Shown: positions 22,603-34,145 of the stretch, piece after piece | Layout of the letters: every line of letters begins with the position of its first letter | How positions within the stretch are numbered: the first letter of the stretch is position 1 | DNA from: Phialophora verrucosa | Taxonomy: Eukaryota > Ascomycota > Eurotiomycetes > Chaetothyriales > Herpotrichiellaceae | Assembly (NCBI GenBank): GCA_002099365.1 | Contig: MSED01000009.1 | Coordinates: 620,001-684,000 of the forward strand | DNA length: 64,000 bases | Reading direction: 5' to 3' | Position numbers and translations under genes: made by a program | The notes under the pieces: generated by a model | Seen by the model: the letters and a program-made list of their open reading frames with translations, nothing else | What the model was told of the DNA's origin: nothing | Database searches by the model: none

Positions 22603-23614
22603 TTATTCGGGCTGCTGATCTTTATGTTTCTGCCTCAAACTGTCGACATCAAAGCCTATGAGCTCGGCCTTCTCGACGATCCTTCTGGCCTTGCCCTCGA
22701 CGGGCGCATCGATCATCTTGCCATCCATGCTCCACGCCCCCTTGCCCATCTCCTCTGCTCTCTTCTGGGCGATGACGATCCTGACAGCCCATTCCACCTC
22801 CTCCTGACTCGGCGAATATATCTTCTGCACGGTCGCCACTTGACTGGGATGGATACATTGTTTGCCATTATAGCCCATTCTCTTGCCCTCCTCGCATTCT
22901 CTCTGCAGCAGCGAGTCGTCTCCTTCACCCTTATACGCCGTGGCGACCAGATCGATGGTCGAGGGCAGGTTATGCGCCCGCGCGGCCGTGGCGATGGCCT
23001 GTCTGGCGAACAGCATTTCAGTCAGCGACGGCGTCCGCGTGAGGCTCATGTCCAGCGCAAAGTCCTCGGCAGCGAAGACCAAGCCCTGCAAAAGGTGTGG
23101 CGCCGCCTTGCAGATTTCACTCAAGTTCATGAGCGACCTCGCACTCTCGATCAAGGCCAAGATCGAGATCTGACCCCTTTCCTGCAGGAAGTCTCGGGAA
23201 CGGGAGTGCGCGAGCACATCGCTGATGAACGTCAAATCACTCGCGCTTTCGACCTTGGGGACCACCAGCGTCGTCAGGTTCGGGGACTTGACCACCTCTT
23301 CCAGATCTCCCAGGGCGAGACCCGACCCCACGCTGTTTATCCGGACCGCCCGTTCCTTGATCCCGCTGGGAATCTCGGTGTCGAGGGCTTTGCGGACGGC
23401 GTGTCGTGCCTCGGCCTTTTTGCTCGGCGTCACGCTGTCTTCGAGGTCGTACGCTATACAGTCGGCGGTGAGGCTGCGGGATTTGTCCAGGAAGCGTTGG
23501 GAGGAGCCCGGCACTACGAGCGAGTGTTAGGTGGTAAAGACACGGGCAAGAGTGAAGTGAGCGCGGTTACTCACCGTAGAGCATCGCCCTGCGCAGGACG
23601 TTTTTCGCTGCCAT
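22603..23614 (-). CDS. CitE/CLYBL-like lyase (HpcH/HpaI aldolase family)
   Basis: Two exons (23614-23575 and 23513-22603) give 316 residues. The join [25 protein letters not shown] restores the family N-terminus (RSxLyvPG). Conserved residues follow: [11 protein letters not shown] (substrate/Mg acidic pair), [38 protein letters not shown] and [11 protein letters not shown]. This matches the citrate-lyase-beta-like proteins that, in mitochondria, cleave citramalyl-CoA or malyl-CoA type thioesters to acetyl-CoA plus an oxo-acid (human CLYBL). The N-terminal NVLRRAML could serve as a short mitochondrial signal. A 406-codon open frame on the opposite strand over the same bases is a shadow. Confidence 0.87.
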
Positions 23615-24789
23615 GGTTGGTTTGGAGCTGCTGGGCCTGGATTGGTTTGAAACAGGCTTGCCTTTTGGAAGGGGGTTTTATGTTCAACGGAACACACTCG
23701 TCCAGGAGCTCGCCGACCTCATTTATTGTATAACACAGTACCACTCCACTCAGACACCGCTTTCTTCGCGACCGGGCTGTTCGTACGGAGCCGCTAGTAG
23801 CATCTCCAACGCGGTTGAAAGATGCGGGGAAAGCAGGAGCGACATCGGCCAAGAACAGGAGCTCAACTCAAACTCAGTTCAATATGGGGAGACGATTTCG
23901 GTTCAAAAGATCGCATTCCTCTCGATCGGTTTGCCCCGACGACCATCAGTACTGGCGGAGTATCAATCCCCTATTACATACGGAGTAAACAGAATGCCGT
24001 CCAAATTACGGAGTAGTATGGTTACACGCTTTCATGCGCGGCCGCCTATGCAATAGCAAAATGACAAAGCTTCCAGAACGAGTTTATTTGGTAGGTTGGT
24101 GGCAGACACCCACGCCGACGAGGAAGGGCATTCACTGTGGTTAAATGCCAGACACTCCTGAAAGGACATGACTCCAGATTTGATCTGCTCAACGAGGCGA
24201 TGGATGCATGGTCACCAACATGCTGGCTCCATCTCTGTGAACTACTCCAGTAATATCATTTGTGGTGAGGAATACATGCACCCCATCAGCGAGAAGGTCC
24301 CCGGCATTGAAGCATCTCAATCCAGCCGTCCAGGCTGTCCGCCTCTCTTACCTCGCGGTTTCCTTGTCAGCTTCCAGGCGCTGCTCCTTCGTCTCCACTG
24401 CTCAGACCATTTGACTTGAGAAGCAATATGCCGCTTCGTCCCAGTGATCTTCTCCTCCCCTGTAAGGTAACAGTTGTCGGAGCTTTTGCATAGTGATGTG
24501 CCAGACCTGAAGTTCTAATCCTCGGATGTTGCCGAAAGCTCGAATCTTGGTGACGATTTCCCGCCATCAACGGGTTGTGAAGCGACAGATGTCAGGAGCC
24601 TTCCCTCTCTTCAGAGGATGATCTCCCGAAACTTGAATGAGCCGAGTGATTGACTCCGTGAGATGGTGAATGTGGCTAAAGGGGTGATCGAAACTCGGTG
24701 TGGCCTATGGTCCGATAACAATTGGCTTGATCCTGACTAGCAAGTCTGGATTGCTTGCGAAAGACATGTTTGAGCACAAATTTTGAGCT
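23615..24789. other. Intergenic, no gene seen
   Basis: Upstream region of the CLYBL-like gene and downstream of the regulator-like gene. Short TCCGTA/TACGGAGTA-like strings occur around 23985 and 24010 (ATACGGAGTAAAC, TACGGAGTAG). No domain-bearing frame was found. Confidence 0.4.
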
Positions 24790-26468
24790 TTAGTCTCTGG
24801 TAAAGTACTTCTGGGCAATCCCACACGCACAGGCCCAGAACTTCTGGCCAGGCTCTTCACAGTAAGAGTCCAACCACAGGAATGACTTCATGACGTCCGC
24901 GACGGTGGGCCATGCGCTCGACTCCAATTTCACCACATCCTGATATTCCAAGAACCCGACGAAACTCTGCAACAGCTTGCCGAGCTTGCGATGGCCGCAT
25001 GCTTTGTGTGCACACATGAAACCCCAGGCGACGACGCAGAGAAATAGTTCTGGATGTATCGCGGGGATTGCCAGCTCCACCGCGCCGTGAAGAATGCGTT
25101 CGATCTTGTCGGCCAACCGGTCGTGTATCTTATTTTCTGGTAGCATGGGTACGATCGCGAAGACGGCATATGCCAACAAGATGAGCCGACACATCTCGGA
25201 AACCGTGTGCTCCGGCTCAAGGACACGATTGGCTCCAGATGCAGGGAGCATCAGGAGATCGTGGAGGACACACCAGCGAGTGAACTTCACAAGCGCCACG
25301 TTGGGCGTTCCCAGACGCTGTTCCTTTGTCGGAAGATTGTAGCAACGGATCAGTTGGTCGAAGTCGGCCGAGAAGATGCTCGCGTGTTCGGCGATCTCGA
25401 CGAGACGATCAAGGGAGGTGTAAGTGCTAAGCAAATCGTGAAAGCCTCGTGTGTGCTCTATGAGCAATTCGCAGGCGACCACATCGGACTTGTGTGTTCT
25501 GAGGCTAATGGAGTATTTCGTTGGCGCCAGTAGGTCGAAATGAGGAGGTTGCAGATTCTTCCACGAAGCATAGATGTCATAGCTGTTCACGTCAGCAAGG
25601 TCGGATGATATCCCAAAGACACATACAGTTGGATGCAAATGGCCAAACTCCTCAGTCGAATCGACCGAAGCCCTCCCCGTTTGTCCACCAGCGAGTAGAC
25701 GGCGTTCAGATGCTCCGAGCCGGTGTCCATGGCCGAGTAGTATTCCACGCCATGCACGTGAGGCACGAAAGGCAGGCGTAGATCTCGCCGCTTGGCCGAA
25801 TCTGCACCCTTGAGCTTCTCACCGGAGCCGTGAGAAGCCAGAACAATCATGCTCAGGAGAGTCTCCTCGGAGACCATCTCACCGTTCTGGCCAATGTCCT
25901 CCACCAGCGCTTCGATGGCCTTTGTTTTGTAATATAGTCTGAGCTGCTCGTTCTGCTTAGGAACTCCAAACGAACCGTGTTGATATGCATCGTGAGTAGC
26001 ACCGGCGAATATCACTGCATACCATGCTTGAGGAGACTTCATCACGGACTGCATGATCTCGGCTTTGGGCGCGTTCAGCCCTGCCCCGTCATCAGAGAGG
26101 CGAAACTCCGACCATTGGTACGAGATGGCATGATCTAACATCTCATGTACGTAGATTGGGACGTCGGAACTGCTGCCAGTCTTGAACGGATCGGCGCGGC
26201 TGGCACCAAGGAGCGTGTACAGAGATGGCTGCTGTTCGACCTCGAGCTTCTCGCCGCTTTCCGTCTCCGTTAACCCAGTAGAGCCACCCTTCTTTGGCCT
26301 CCGTTGTTGCTCGTCGCCCCTTTGGGACTGGCCTTTGTTCTTGGCTCTGCGCAGCTTTGCGTTTCGGTGATATTCACGTGCAGCATGTTGAGTTCGTGTC
26401 ACTCCGTCCTCAGAGGTGGTCGCCTGGGACTGGTTGCCACCATCATATGGTATAATGAGGATCTTCAT
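24790..26468 (-). CDS. Fungal transcription-factor-domain-like protein without zinc cluster
   Basis: Two exons (26468-25627, intron 25626-25583, exon 25582-24790) give 544 residues. The N-terminus (ILIIPYDGG, then a basic AREYHRNAKLRRAKNK at about 33-48) is the pattern seen in a large Pezizomycotina group whose C-terminal half resembles the fungal-specific transcription factor middle domain (helical blocks such as SLYTLLGASRADPF, SPQAWYAVIFAGATH and LRSIRLRSLAICIQ). No Zn2Cys6 or other DNA-binding motif is visible. Its role is therefore unknown: it may be a regulator acting through partners, or a decoy. The 44-bp intron was placed from a GTATGT donor and CAG acceptor and keeps the frame (CIQLYDIYASW). 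A plus-strand neighbour in the accessory region (46737-48614) has the same layout. Confidence 0.75.
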
Positions 26469-27350
26469 TGCATAAGAACATCAACTGAGGCAACCGTTTC
26501 GCTCTCGCAGACTTGGGAACACTTACCAAAGCGGTGGAAATGTGGGCAAGGCAGCGCCTGTTTCTTAAAAGAAGAGTTTGGTGCATGGTGACACCGCTTG
26601 TGAGGCTGTTGTTAAGCTTCGCTTGGACAAGACGACGAACGTTGATTGGATGTTTTGCAAGCGATCTTCTCTAGCTGCTCAGAGCTGAAGTCGGTAGGGT
26701 GACCCTGCATAAGATGATAGGCGCAGATGTGCAAGGTATCGCCTACGGTTCCCCCATTTGGGGAGAGTGAACGGCTCGGGCGCTGGAGCCCGAGTTTCCT
26801 CAGCCAGCCATGAACTCATCAAGGTGAGGTCAGGACTGACGCCTAAAGAGTGCGGCAGATCTGGTCTGGAAGATTGAATGAAGTGAGGCAGCAGAGTGGC
26901 GGCTAGGGTAGTTCTGGTATTCCTGCCGCTTGAAGACTTCCTCACCTCATGCTTAGTCTTCCGTCCTACCTACCATGAGCTTAGATATGGCTAGGGGCTT
27001 TATCTCTGTGGGGATTCTCATTCCTGGATGCCTTCTTGACCTGAGAAGCTTGGAGAGATGGCAGCTTGAAATGGCTTACTGCCATGGAGAGGCCATGAAC
27101 CGCAGAAGAGGATGTCATTGATGGCGAGGGCAGTGTCGTTCATATTCAAGCTCAGCTTAATGACAAGGGGACATGGCACAACCGGCATCAAGCTAGGGCC
27201 CCCCATAGACCAAGATTTGACGCTTCCATCCACCGTTCGAAGTTCCTGCTGTGCCCTTCGCCGAGAAGCCAGACCGATGATGCTGAAATTTACAGTTCTG
27301 GTCATGAATATTTCCATTGCTCATCACCTGAGACAAGGTCCTTTGCTTCT
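26469..27350. other. Intergenic, no gene seen
   Basis: Lies between two minus-strand genes: the 3' flank of Ypk1 and the upstream region of the regulator-like gene. Two short minus-strand open frames (26679-26945, 27018-27317) carry no recognisable domain. Confidence 0.4.
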
Positions 27351-29437
27351 CTATTGAATGCTTCCAAACGATGGGTCCCGGACACTGCCGCCGGCATCAC
27401 CCAATCCAGCAACAGGCCGATTGTATGACCAGCCCGCAAACTGCTGCTGCATGGTCTGGGATAGGACTGGGCCCTCCACGTACGAATCCTTGGGCACCTC
27501 GGATGTGAACTCTTTGTCGAAATTGGCTGTATCTCGCGCATCAACCTGTCTAGGTTAGTAACAAGGTCTAAGGGGAGAGAATTATTGGCACTCACCACAT
27601 TGGGTTTGAAACTTGGTTCGTACTTCCTCTGCAACAGTTTCCTCCAGTCAATGCCAGCAAAGAAGTGATGAGCTTTGATTTCAGCTGCTCCACCAGCTCC
27701 CAAGCGACGCTCAGGGTTCCGGTCGAGCAGCTTCTGAAGGAGGTCCTTGGCTGCAGCAGGAACAATTTCGGGGCCGGGAAAATGTAGAGGTTCTTGCAGA
27801 ATCTTGCGGTACATTTCGTTGGTATTCTCGTCGTAGAAAGGTGGCAGGCCTGTAAGCATTTCGTACAAGAGGACACCGAGGGTCCACCAATCGACAGTCT
27901 TCGTGTAGCCGTGGCCAAGAAGAAGTTCAGGTGCGAGGTATTCAGGAGTGCCGCAGAAGGTGTTTGTACGATCTTCGTCCTTCATATCCAGCTTGCACAA
28001 TCCGAAGTCGCACAGGGCGATGTGCCCGGTGTAATCCAGAAGAATGTTTTCTGGTTTCAGGTCTCGGTAGATGACTTTGAAGCCGTGCAGACATTCCAAA
28101 GCGCACAGCAACTCTGCAGTGTAGAACCTGGACCGGTTGATATCGAAACGCTGTTCTTTCTGTAGGTGGTGGAACAACTCCCCTCCGTTGACAAAAGCCA
28201 AGACGAAGTAGAGCTTGTCTGGTGACTGGAAGGAAAACTTGAGGGGAGTGATGAAAGGGTTGTTGATCTGCGCCAGCACCGATCTCTCCGCTAGTGTATG
28301 CGCCACTTCAGACCGAGAGATGATGTGCGCCTTGCGAATGGTCTTGAGGGCGTAAATTCGACCCGTGTCTTTCTTCATGACCTGCATGACTTTACCGAAG
28401 CTGCCTCTACCGACAACTTTGAGCAGCTCGAAATCATCAATTTTGAGGCTGCCCTGACGGTTTTCGACATAGTTGACGCCAACCTTGATGGAGCCAGTAC
28501 CGAACTGTATGTCCACCCATTCGGCTCCAAGTTGACCTGCCTGCTTCTCCTGCGCATTGAACGCCGCTTCGGCCTTCTCGTTATCCTTCTTGCTCTTCTT
28601 CGGGTCTGCAACGAATTGCCGAGCCTCCTCGAATCTCGGAGTGACTCTGGCGCCGCCGAGGAAGATATCTTCACTTCTGCCCACGCCAGGTCTCGCAGCG
28701 GGGTTGCGGAGATACAGTTGAACGCTAAGCTCGCACACTCTTGACACATCGAATTTGAAGGAGGTGTTATCTCCAGCCCACAAGGGATTCTCTGGCGTGC
28801 CTGACACTGCATCGACAAACACTTGCAGCTTGTCAAAGTCGAGCAAAGCGTACGGCAAGTACTTGCTGCTGTATCTTCCATGGATGGTCGGTGCCGCGTT
28901 TATTCCGGCGTGGGTTGACACTGGCCGATTGCTCGGGGCAAACGATCCTGCCATAGAGCCTGCGGCGTAGGATGAACTCGGTCTGACTGAACCCGTTTGA
29001 CCCGATCCATAGTGGTTATTGAACACTGACTGGTATTGTTGGGGTAAGGAAAAGCCTTTGCCTTCGTGAAGCGTCACTATCAGGATGCCCGGCTTGGTGG
29101 TCTGAACAGGGGGGGAGGTGAGTTGCTCAGAGGCCGCTGCCGCTAGTTAGCCGGTGACGCCAGAAGAAAGGACCCTCAAGTCAGTCCTAGATCAGCGTAC
29201 CTATTCCATTTGCTGAAGATGTGCTGGTGTTGCTGTGGATTGTGGAGAGCTCAGGCGATTCGTGAGCAGGGGATGAATCTTCTGCCTTCACCGTCGAAGT
29301 AGATGTTGATCGACTCGAGCCACTAATCAAAGGGGCGAGGTGTGTTTCTTTCAGTTCTGCGCCTTTATCAGTGACGAGTCCTCACATGGAGCATTTATTT
29401 CAGGTCACCACTTACTCTTGGTCAACTTCCACGACAT
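27351..29437 (-). CDS. YPK1: AGC-family protein kinase Ypk1/YpkA
   Basis: Four exons (29437-29416, 29356-29201, 29142-27596, 27545-27351) give 639 residues. The first exon (MSWKLTK) has only 22 nt. The N-terminal part includes a C2-like region (about 70-210; KPGILIVTLHEGKGF). Kinase domain: GRGSFGKV (304-311), ATP-binding Lys326, YRDLKPEN (Asp420), DFG (438-440) and the PDK1-site loop TNTFCGTPEYLAPE (Thr454). The C-terminal extension ends with the hydrophobic motif QFAGWSYNRP. Known role: TORC2- and PDK1-activated kinase controlling sphingolipid synthesis, membrane stress responses and polar growth; it is often essential in filamentous fungi. The terminal exon carrying the hydrophobic motif is required for TORC2 control and was recovered by joining at PNV|VDARD. 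Confidence 0.93.
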
Positions 29438-30062
29438 CTTGGGCCGTTGTTTTTCTGTCCCCTTTTGATTTCCGGCACAACAGGAGGTCACGACAGTCAA
29501 GAAGGAGGCAGATAAAGCCTAGTAAACGGGGATAAGGCGGTGTTGGGTGGTGCAGGCTGAGTCTGAGAGTCCTTGTTGACCGACAATATCAAGAAGCGCG
29601 CAGGCGGCGGCGAACAGTGAACGGAGGGGCTGCAGCTGCGAATGTGGCTGAAGGCGAAGGTAAGGCCAGAGTGAGTCTAAGGAGTGTTGCGGAGAGCGGC
29701 GGTGTGAATGTCTGTGGGTGAGGCAGACAATCAAGTTGCTGATGAATAGCAGAAAGATCGCGAGAAGCGAACCGTCACTGTGTTTGGTGGCTTTGGTGGC
29801 TTAGGTGACACACGCCTTCACTGTCTCTTGTTTCGGGGGAGATTCACGAGGTGCGGGTGGTGATCCTGTCGCCGAAAGTACCCCACCAACACCAAACGAC
29901 AGTGGTCCGCTGAAAGTTCCAGTGAGCCTGTGCAAGTTTCCAGTTTGGGGCGCAGGCTGCTGAGTTCATCAAGGGTCCAGGCGGCGAATTCATTGGAGTG
30001 CTGAGGCCGCGATTGGGGGAATCGGCTCCAGTCACGTGATCCAGGCTGAACCTCGAACAAGA
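29438..30062. other. Shared divergent promoter (Ypk1 / Ada2)
   Basis: Between the starts of the Ypk1 (minus) and Ada2 (plus) genes. It contains a long Ypk1 leader. No gene seen. Confidence 0.4.
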
Positions 30063-32034
30063 ATGGCTCCTTCCGCAGGTGGTGGCGGGTTTCTCCCCAA
30101 TTTCAACGTCCGTCATACAACAACCACTGGACGACCCCTGCCTGCACCACCAATATCCCCTCCGGAGACACCAGAGAGACTCCCGACATCTTCAAGACCC
30201 GAGAGAAGTACTAGAAAACGAAAGCGCATTTGTTATACCGTCGAAGTTTACGACTCCGAGTCTGATCGATCCCCTTCACCCTCTTCGCGTCGGTATCCAG
30301 CCCCACCAGTTGACTCCCGTTGCGACAACGCGACAATCCCTCCTGGATACGCACAATACCTATCCACAGACTCCGAGTCTGAAGAAGATGCTCGTATTGA
30401 ACGGAGCATGGGCGTAATAAGGAAGAATGCGGCCTCTCGTGGGGGCGACGGCGGTACCAAGTACCATTGTGATGTGTGCTCCATAGACATCACGTCGACG
30501 GTCCGCATCGCATGCGCCAATGCTGCCTGCCGAGAGTACGACTTATGCGTGCCGTGCTTCGCACGCGGAGAGCATTCAAAAACCCACGATCCTCGGACAC
30601 ATGAGTACCATGTAGTCGAGCAGAACTCGATCCCCATCTATACCGAGGACTGGGGCGCCGACGAGGAATTGCTTTTGCTCGAAGGATCAGACAAATATGG
30701 CCTTGGTTCGTGGGCGGATGTGGCAGAACACATTGGAGGATACCGAGAGAAAGACGAGGTCCGCGATCACTACATCAACACTTACATCAACAGCTCATTG
30801 TTTCCCCTACCTGAATTGGCGGATCCTGCAGACACACGACTATTCCAACAGATACCCAAGGATGAATTCCAGGCTCGGAAGAAACGGCGCATTGAAGAGC
30901 GCAAGGAAGCCGCAAAGGCGGCACCACCTGCCACCCCCAAGCAGAAACCGACAGCCTCAGTCCCCGCTTGTCACGAGGTGGCAGGCTTTATGCCCGGCCG
31001 TCTAGAGTTCGAGACTGAATTTGCCAACGATGCTGAAGAAGCTGTACAGCACATGGCCTTCGAGCCCGGCGACGGCCTCGATCCCGTGACCGGACAGATG
31101 GATGAAGAAACCACTCTGAAAATGACGGTCTTCGACATCTACAACTCCAGATTAAAAGCCCGGACTGATCGGAAGCGAATAATATTCGAACACAACTTGC
31201 TGGAATACAAGAAGAATCAGCTATTGGACAAAAAGAGGACAAAGGAAGAAAAGGACTTGCTTCACAAAGCCAAACCTTTCGCCCGAATGATGAACCACGA
31301 TGATTTCGAAGCCCTGAATCGAGATCTTCTCCTGGAGCACAACCTACGCATTGCTATCTCACAGCTACAAGAATGGAAGCAGATGGGCGTTAGCGATTTG
31401 CGGGGTGGTGAAAAGTACGAGGCTGACAAGCAAGCTCGAGCGCTCCGCAACCAACCTCAAGGTCAATTTGATAGGATGCCTCAAATTCCCAAGAAGGGCA
31501 GTCAAATCCAGCAACCTGATCTGCCCACAGAGGCATCAAAACTGACGACACCCGAACTGCCTCTCCGATTCCAGCGGAAGCCAAAGACAGTACCTCAGTT
31601 CACCGATACTCAACCAGTTGTGCAGAACGACTTTGACAAACTTTTCGCAGAGGCAAATGGGCCTGATATTTCTGCAGGCCCTAAACCTAAGATGCGCTAT
31701 GTCGTCCAGCCTCTGACTGGCACGACCCCTTGGAAGTTGGAAGAAGACAAAACATATGCTCCAGATCTCCAATTACTAAGCGAAGAAGAGATCCAGCTCT
31801 GCAACACACTCCACATCCGACCCAAACCATATCTTGCACTCAAAGAAGGCTTGCTGAAAGAAGCTATGAAACAAGGCGGACATATGAAGAAAAAAGAGGC
31901 TCGTGGAGTTTGCAGGGTAAGTGAATAGCGTCGTCTCTAAATGCGTTTACTAACGATTTCCTTAGATCGATGTCAATAAAGCCAATCGTATATTTGACTT
32001 CATGATACACTCGGGCTGGATTGCCAAAGCATGA
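30063..32034 (+). CDS. ADA2: SAGA/ADA complex adaptor Ada2
   Basis: Two exons (30063-31916, 31966-32034) give 640 residues. After a variable N-terminus comes a ZZ zinc finger (about 134-185; YHCDVCSIDI, CREYDLCVPCF), then a SANT/Myb domain (WGADEELLLLEGSDKYGLGSWADVAEHIG, about 197-225 onward), the Ada2 central helices (FEHNLLEYKKN, HNLRIAISQLQEW) and a C-terminal SWIRM domain (LLSEEEIQLCNTLHIRPKPYL...). The second exon (IDVNKANRIFDFMIHSGWI) completes the SWIRM helix-turn-helix. Ada2 activates the Gcn5 acetyltransferase in SAGA/ADA and links it to nucleosomal H3. The ATG at 30063 is the first in frame; the frame upstream opens only through a GTG. An exemplary branch sequence (TACTAAC) precedes the acceptor. 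Confidence 0.94.
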
Positions 32035-33074
32035 AAGGAACCCGAGAGGTTAATATACATTCTTCACAAATCAAGATTTGTAGTAGCGCTGGAGTCAAAG
32101 ATATGTTTTCGGAGTTACTAGCGTTTCACTCCACGACAGGCAACACTATCTCATAGCTGGCTGGCTGAAGTGCTTGTGAAGGGGCGGAAGAACAGCGGTT
32201 GTCCTCTAGACTGTGCCTCAAGTCATAGTCACGTGACAGCATGAAACGGGTCGTGAGCAGTGCTGCAGGGCTTCTGGCGCTGACGTCATGGTGGTCGAGG
32301 AGAATAAGACTTGAAGCGAGCAACACGAAAAGGAACGAGAACCACACACTCTTTGTACTCCTATACCGACTCTTCAAGACACTCGACTGCTCTCTCACAA
32401 CAGCAATTCCGCAAGGCTGCCACAAGCAAGACAGCACGAGTACGGTTGCATTATGCGTCTGTGGCGCCTTGTTCGCTGGCGTGCTGCCCTACCCAGCAAC
32501 GGACGTTCCATGCTGAATGGAGAGCTTCATCGAGACACTCGCCCATTAATCCTGCTAGTCTGTCTGATCACCGAACTGATTGGCTTGTCCAGAAGAGCAC
32601 ATCAGCCACAGGCGCACCAGATCGGCGTCCGGTCTTACCATTCTTGAAGACTGTTGAGCACTAAAAGTGCTAAATTGCCAATGCCGTCATTTCAGGATGC
32701 CTGGCATTGTTAGGTCGTGCCCTGATACGACGAGATGAATTGAGACACGTCCTAAGGGTCCAAATTCCTTTCCAAAATAAGCGAGACCAAGATGTTGGCG
32801 TGTGATCTTGTGGTTGATATGTGGCGTCATTTGGCTTGCTTTGGGCAAGGCTGCCGATCCCTTCATTTGTGAGCCTCGCCCTCGTTTCGACGTCACAACC
32901 GGCGCCCAAAACCTGATTCTAGGACACCACCACTATCAGTTGCACCAGTTGGGCTGTGCAGATATATAACGTTGCTGAAGCTCGCTGCAAGGGCGACATA
33001 GCCTCTGAATTCTCCTATCTCAATTTTCCATTCCACAAAAAAATCCCAGCTTTTCCATCCAACCTCTAAGGAAC
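32035..33074. other. Intergenic, no gene seen
   Basis: About 1 kb with several overlapping small frames on both strands (for example 32241-32516) but no domain or splice structure that convinces. TATATAAC at 32959-32966 could be the TATA box of the small gene at 33075. Confidence 0.4.
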
Positions 33075-33667
33075 ATGCCTCTATTCGGCCACAAGAACAC
33101 GGCTCCTGAGCCAACTCCCACGCACGCACATACCGCAACAAATTCCAGATATTCAAACTCGTCCGCAGATGGCAGTCCCCGGAGAGGATTCTTCGGCCGC
33201 CGCCGATCCTCATCGCTATCCTCCTCGGACCTAGAGAACCGGAACAACCGTCATGGGAACAACAAGCTGTCCCACGGCTCAACGCGCAGCTCGGGTGGGC
33301 TGTTCCACCGCAATCATGAAGATGCATCCATAATTGCTGCCCGAGAGCGAGTGCTTTCGGCAGAGACTGCGGAAAGAGAGGCAGACCGAGCACTCATTCA
33401 AGCCAGAGCTGCTGTACAAGAGGCAAGGAACCATGTCAAGGTGCTTGAGCGTGAAGCTGAAGAGGAGTATGATCTTAATTTCCCTTGATGAATTCAGTTC
33501 GACACTGACACGGCACGTTAGGGCTCGTCTTGCGAAGATCAAGCAACAACAAGCCAAGGACATCGGAAAGAGAGCCAAGCCTCTTGGACGTAAGTGACAT
33601 CCTGACTGAACTCTTGATCAGTGCCGGGACTAATATTGGATTCTTTTCAGGACATGACCGCTATTAA
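33075..33667 (+). CDS. Conserved small fungal protein with coiled coil
   Basis: Three exons (33075-33466, 33522-33589, 33651-33667) give 158 residues. The N-terminus MPLFGHKN and a low-complexity Ser/Arg segment (FFGRRRSSSLSSSD) are followed by an Ala/Glu/Arg-rich coiled coil (about 90-145: AARERVLSAETAEREADRAL, then AAVQEARNHVKVLEREAEEE) and a conserved end KPLGRHDRY. I recognise this as a widespread Pezizomycotina protein of unknown function, often called hypothetical. The last exon has only 17 nt. Without splicing the frame ends early at 33487, losing the conserved tail, so the three-exon model is preferred. No membrane segment or signal peptide. Confidence 0.8.
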
Positions 33668-34145
33668 ATGAGATGATGATGATGCACGAGATGAACCTAT
33701 AGAGGCGATGAGCCCTGAAGATTGCCTGATTGTCAGACCTGTTGAGCGACTGTAACAATACTTTCCTAGACATCCTCTGTATCAACGATAGTGGTGTAAC
33801 ATTAGCGTGTTGTTTTGTATGAGGGACAGCTGAGAGAAAAGTGATGAATTCCGGCTCACAAGTTGATGAAATTCCCCACACTGTACATTGACTCTGATTG
33901 GAGTGATGACGCTCATATCTGTTATCGGGTGGAGTGGCTGCAACCGCGGCCACAAAGCCGTCTGCCCTTTCCTCCGATTTTGTCGAAGTTGCAGGCCCAT
34001 ACCGTGTACATGTTGGGCAACAGCTGCCCGCTCCCAACACCATACACGACTTTGCAATCTTCTCATCCTCTCCGTTCTTCCCAGCCGTCGAACCTCGCCT
34101 TCAATGCCATCGCTATAAACAGCCGCGCTGTTTAGGCCCGGAACC
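33668..34145. promoter_or_regulatory. Upstream region of GCV2 with TATA box
   Basis: CTATAAAC (TATAAA at 34114-34119) lies only 27 nt before the GCV2 ATG, so the leader must be very short or transcription may start near or after that ATG. No gene seen in this gap. Confidence 0.4.

Noticed and set aside
22513..23733. 406-codon plus-strand open frame
   Set aside because: It lies antisense over the CLYBL-like gene, whose minus-strand frame carries all the conserved family motifs. The long frame is a by-product of its GC-rich codons.
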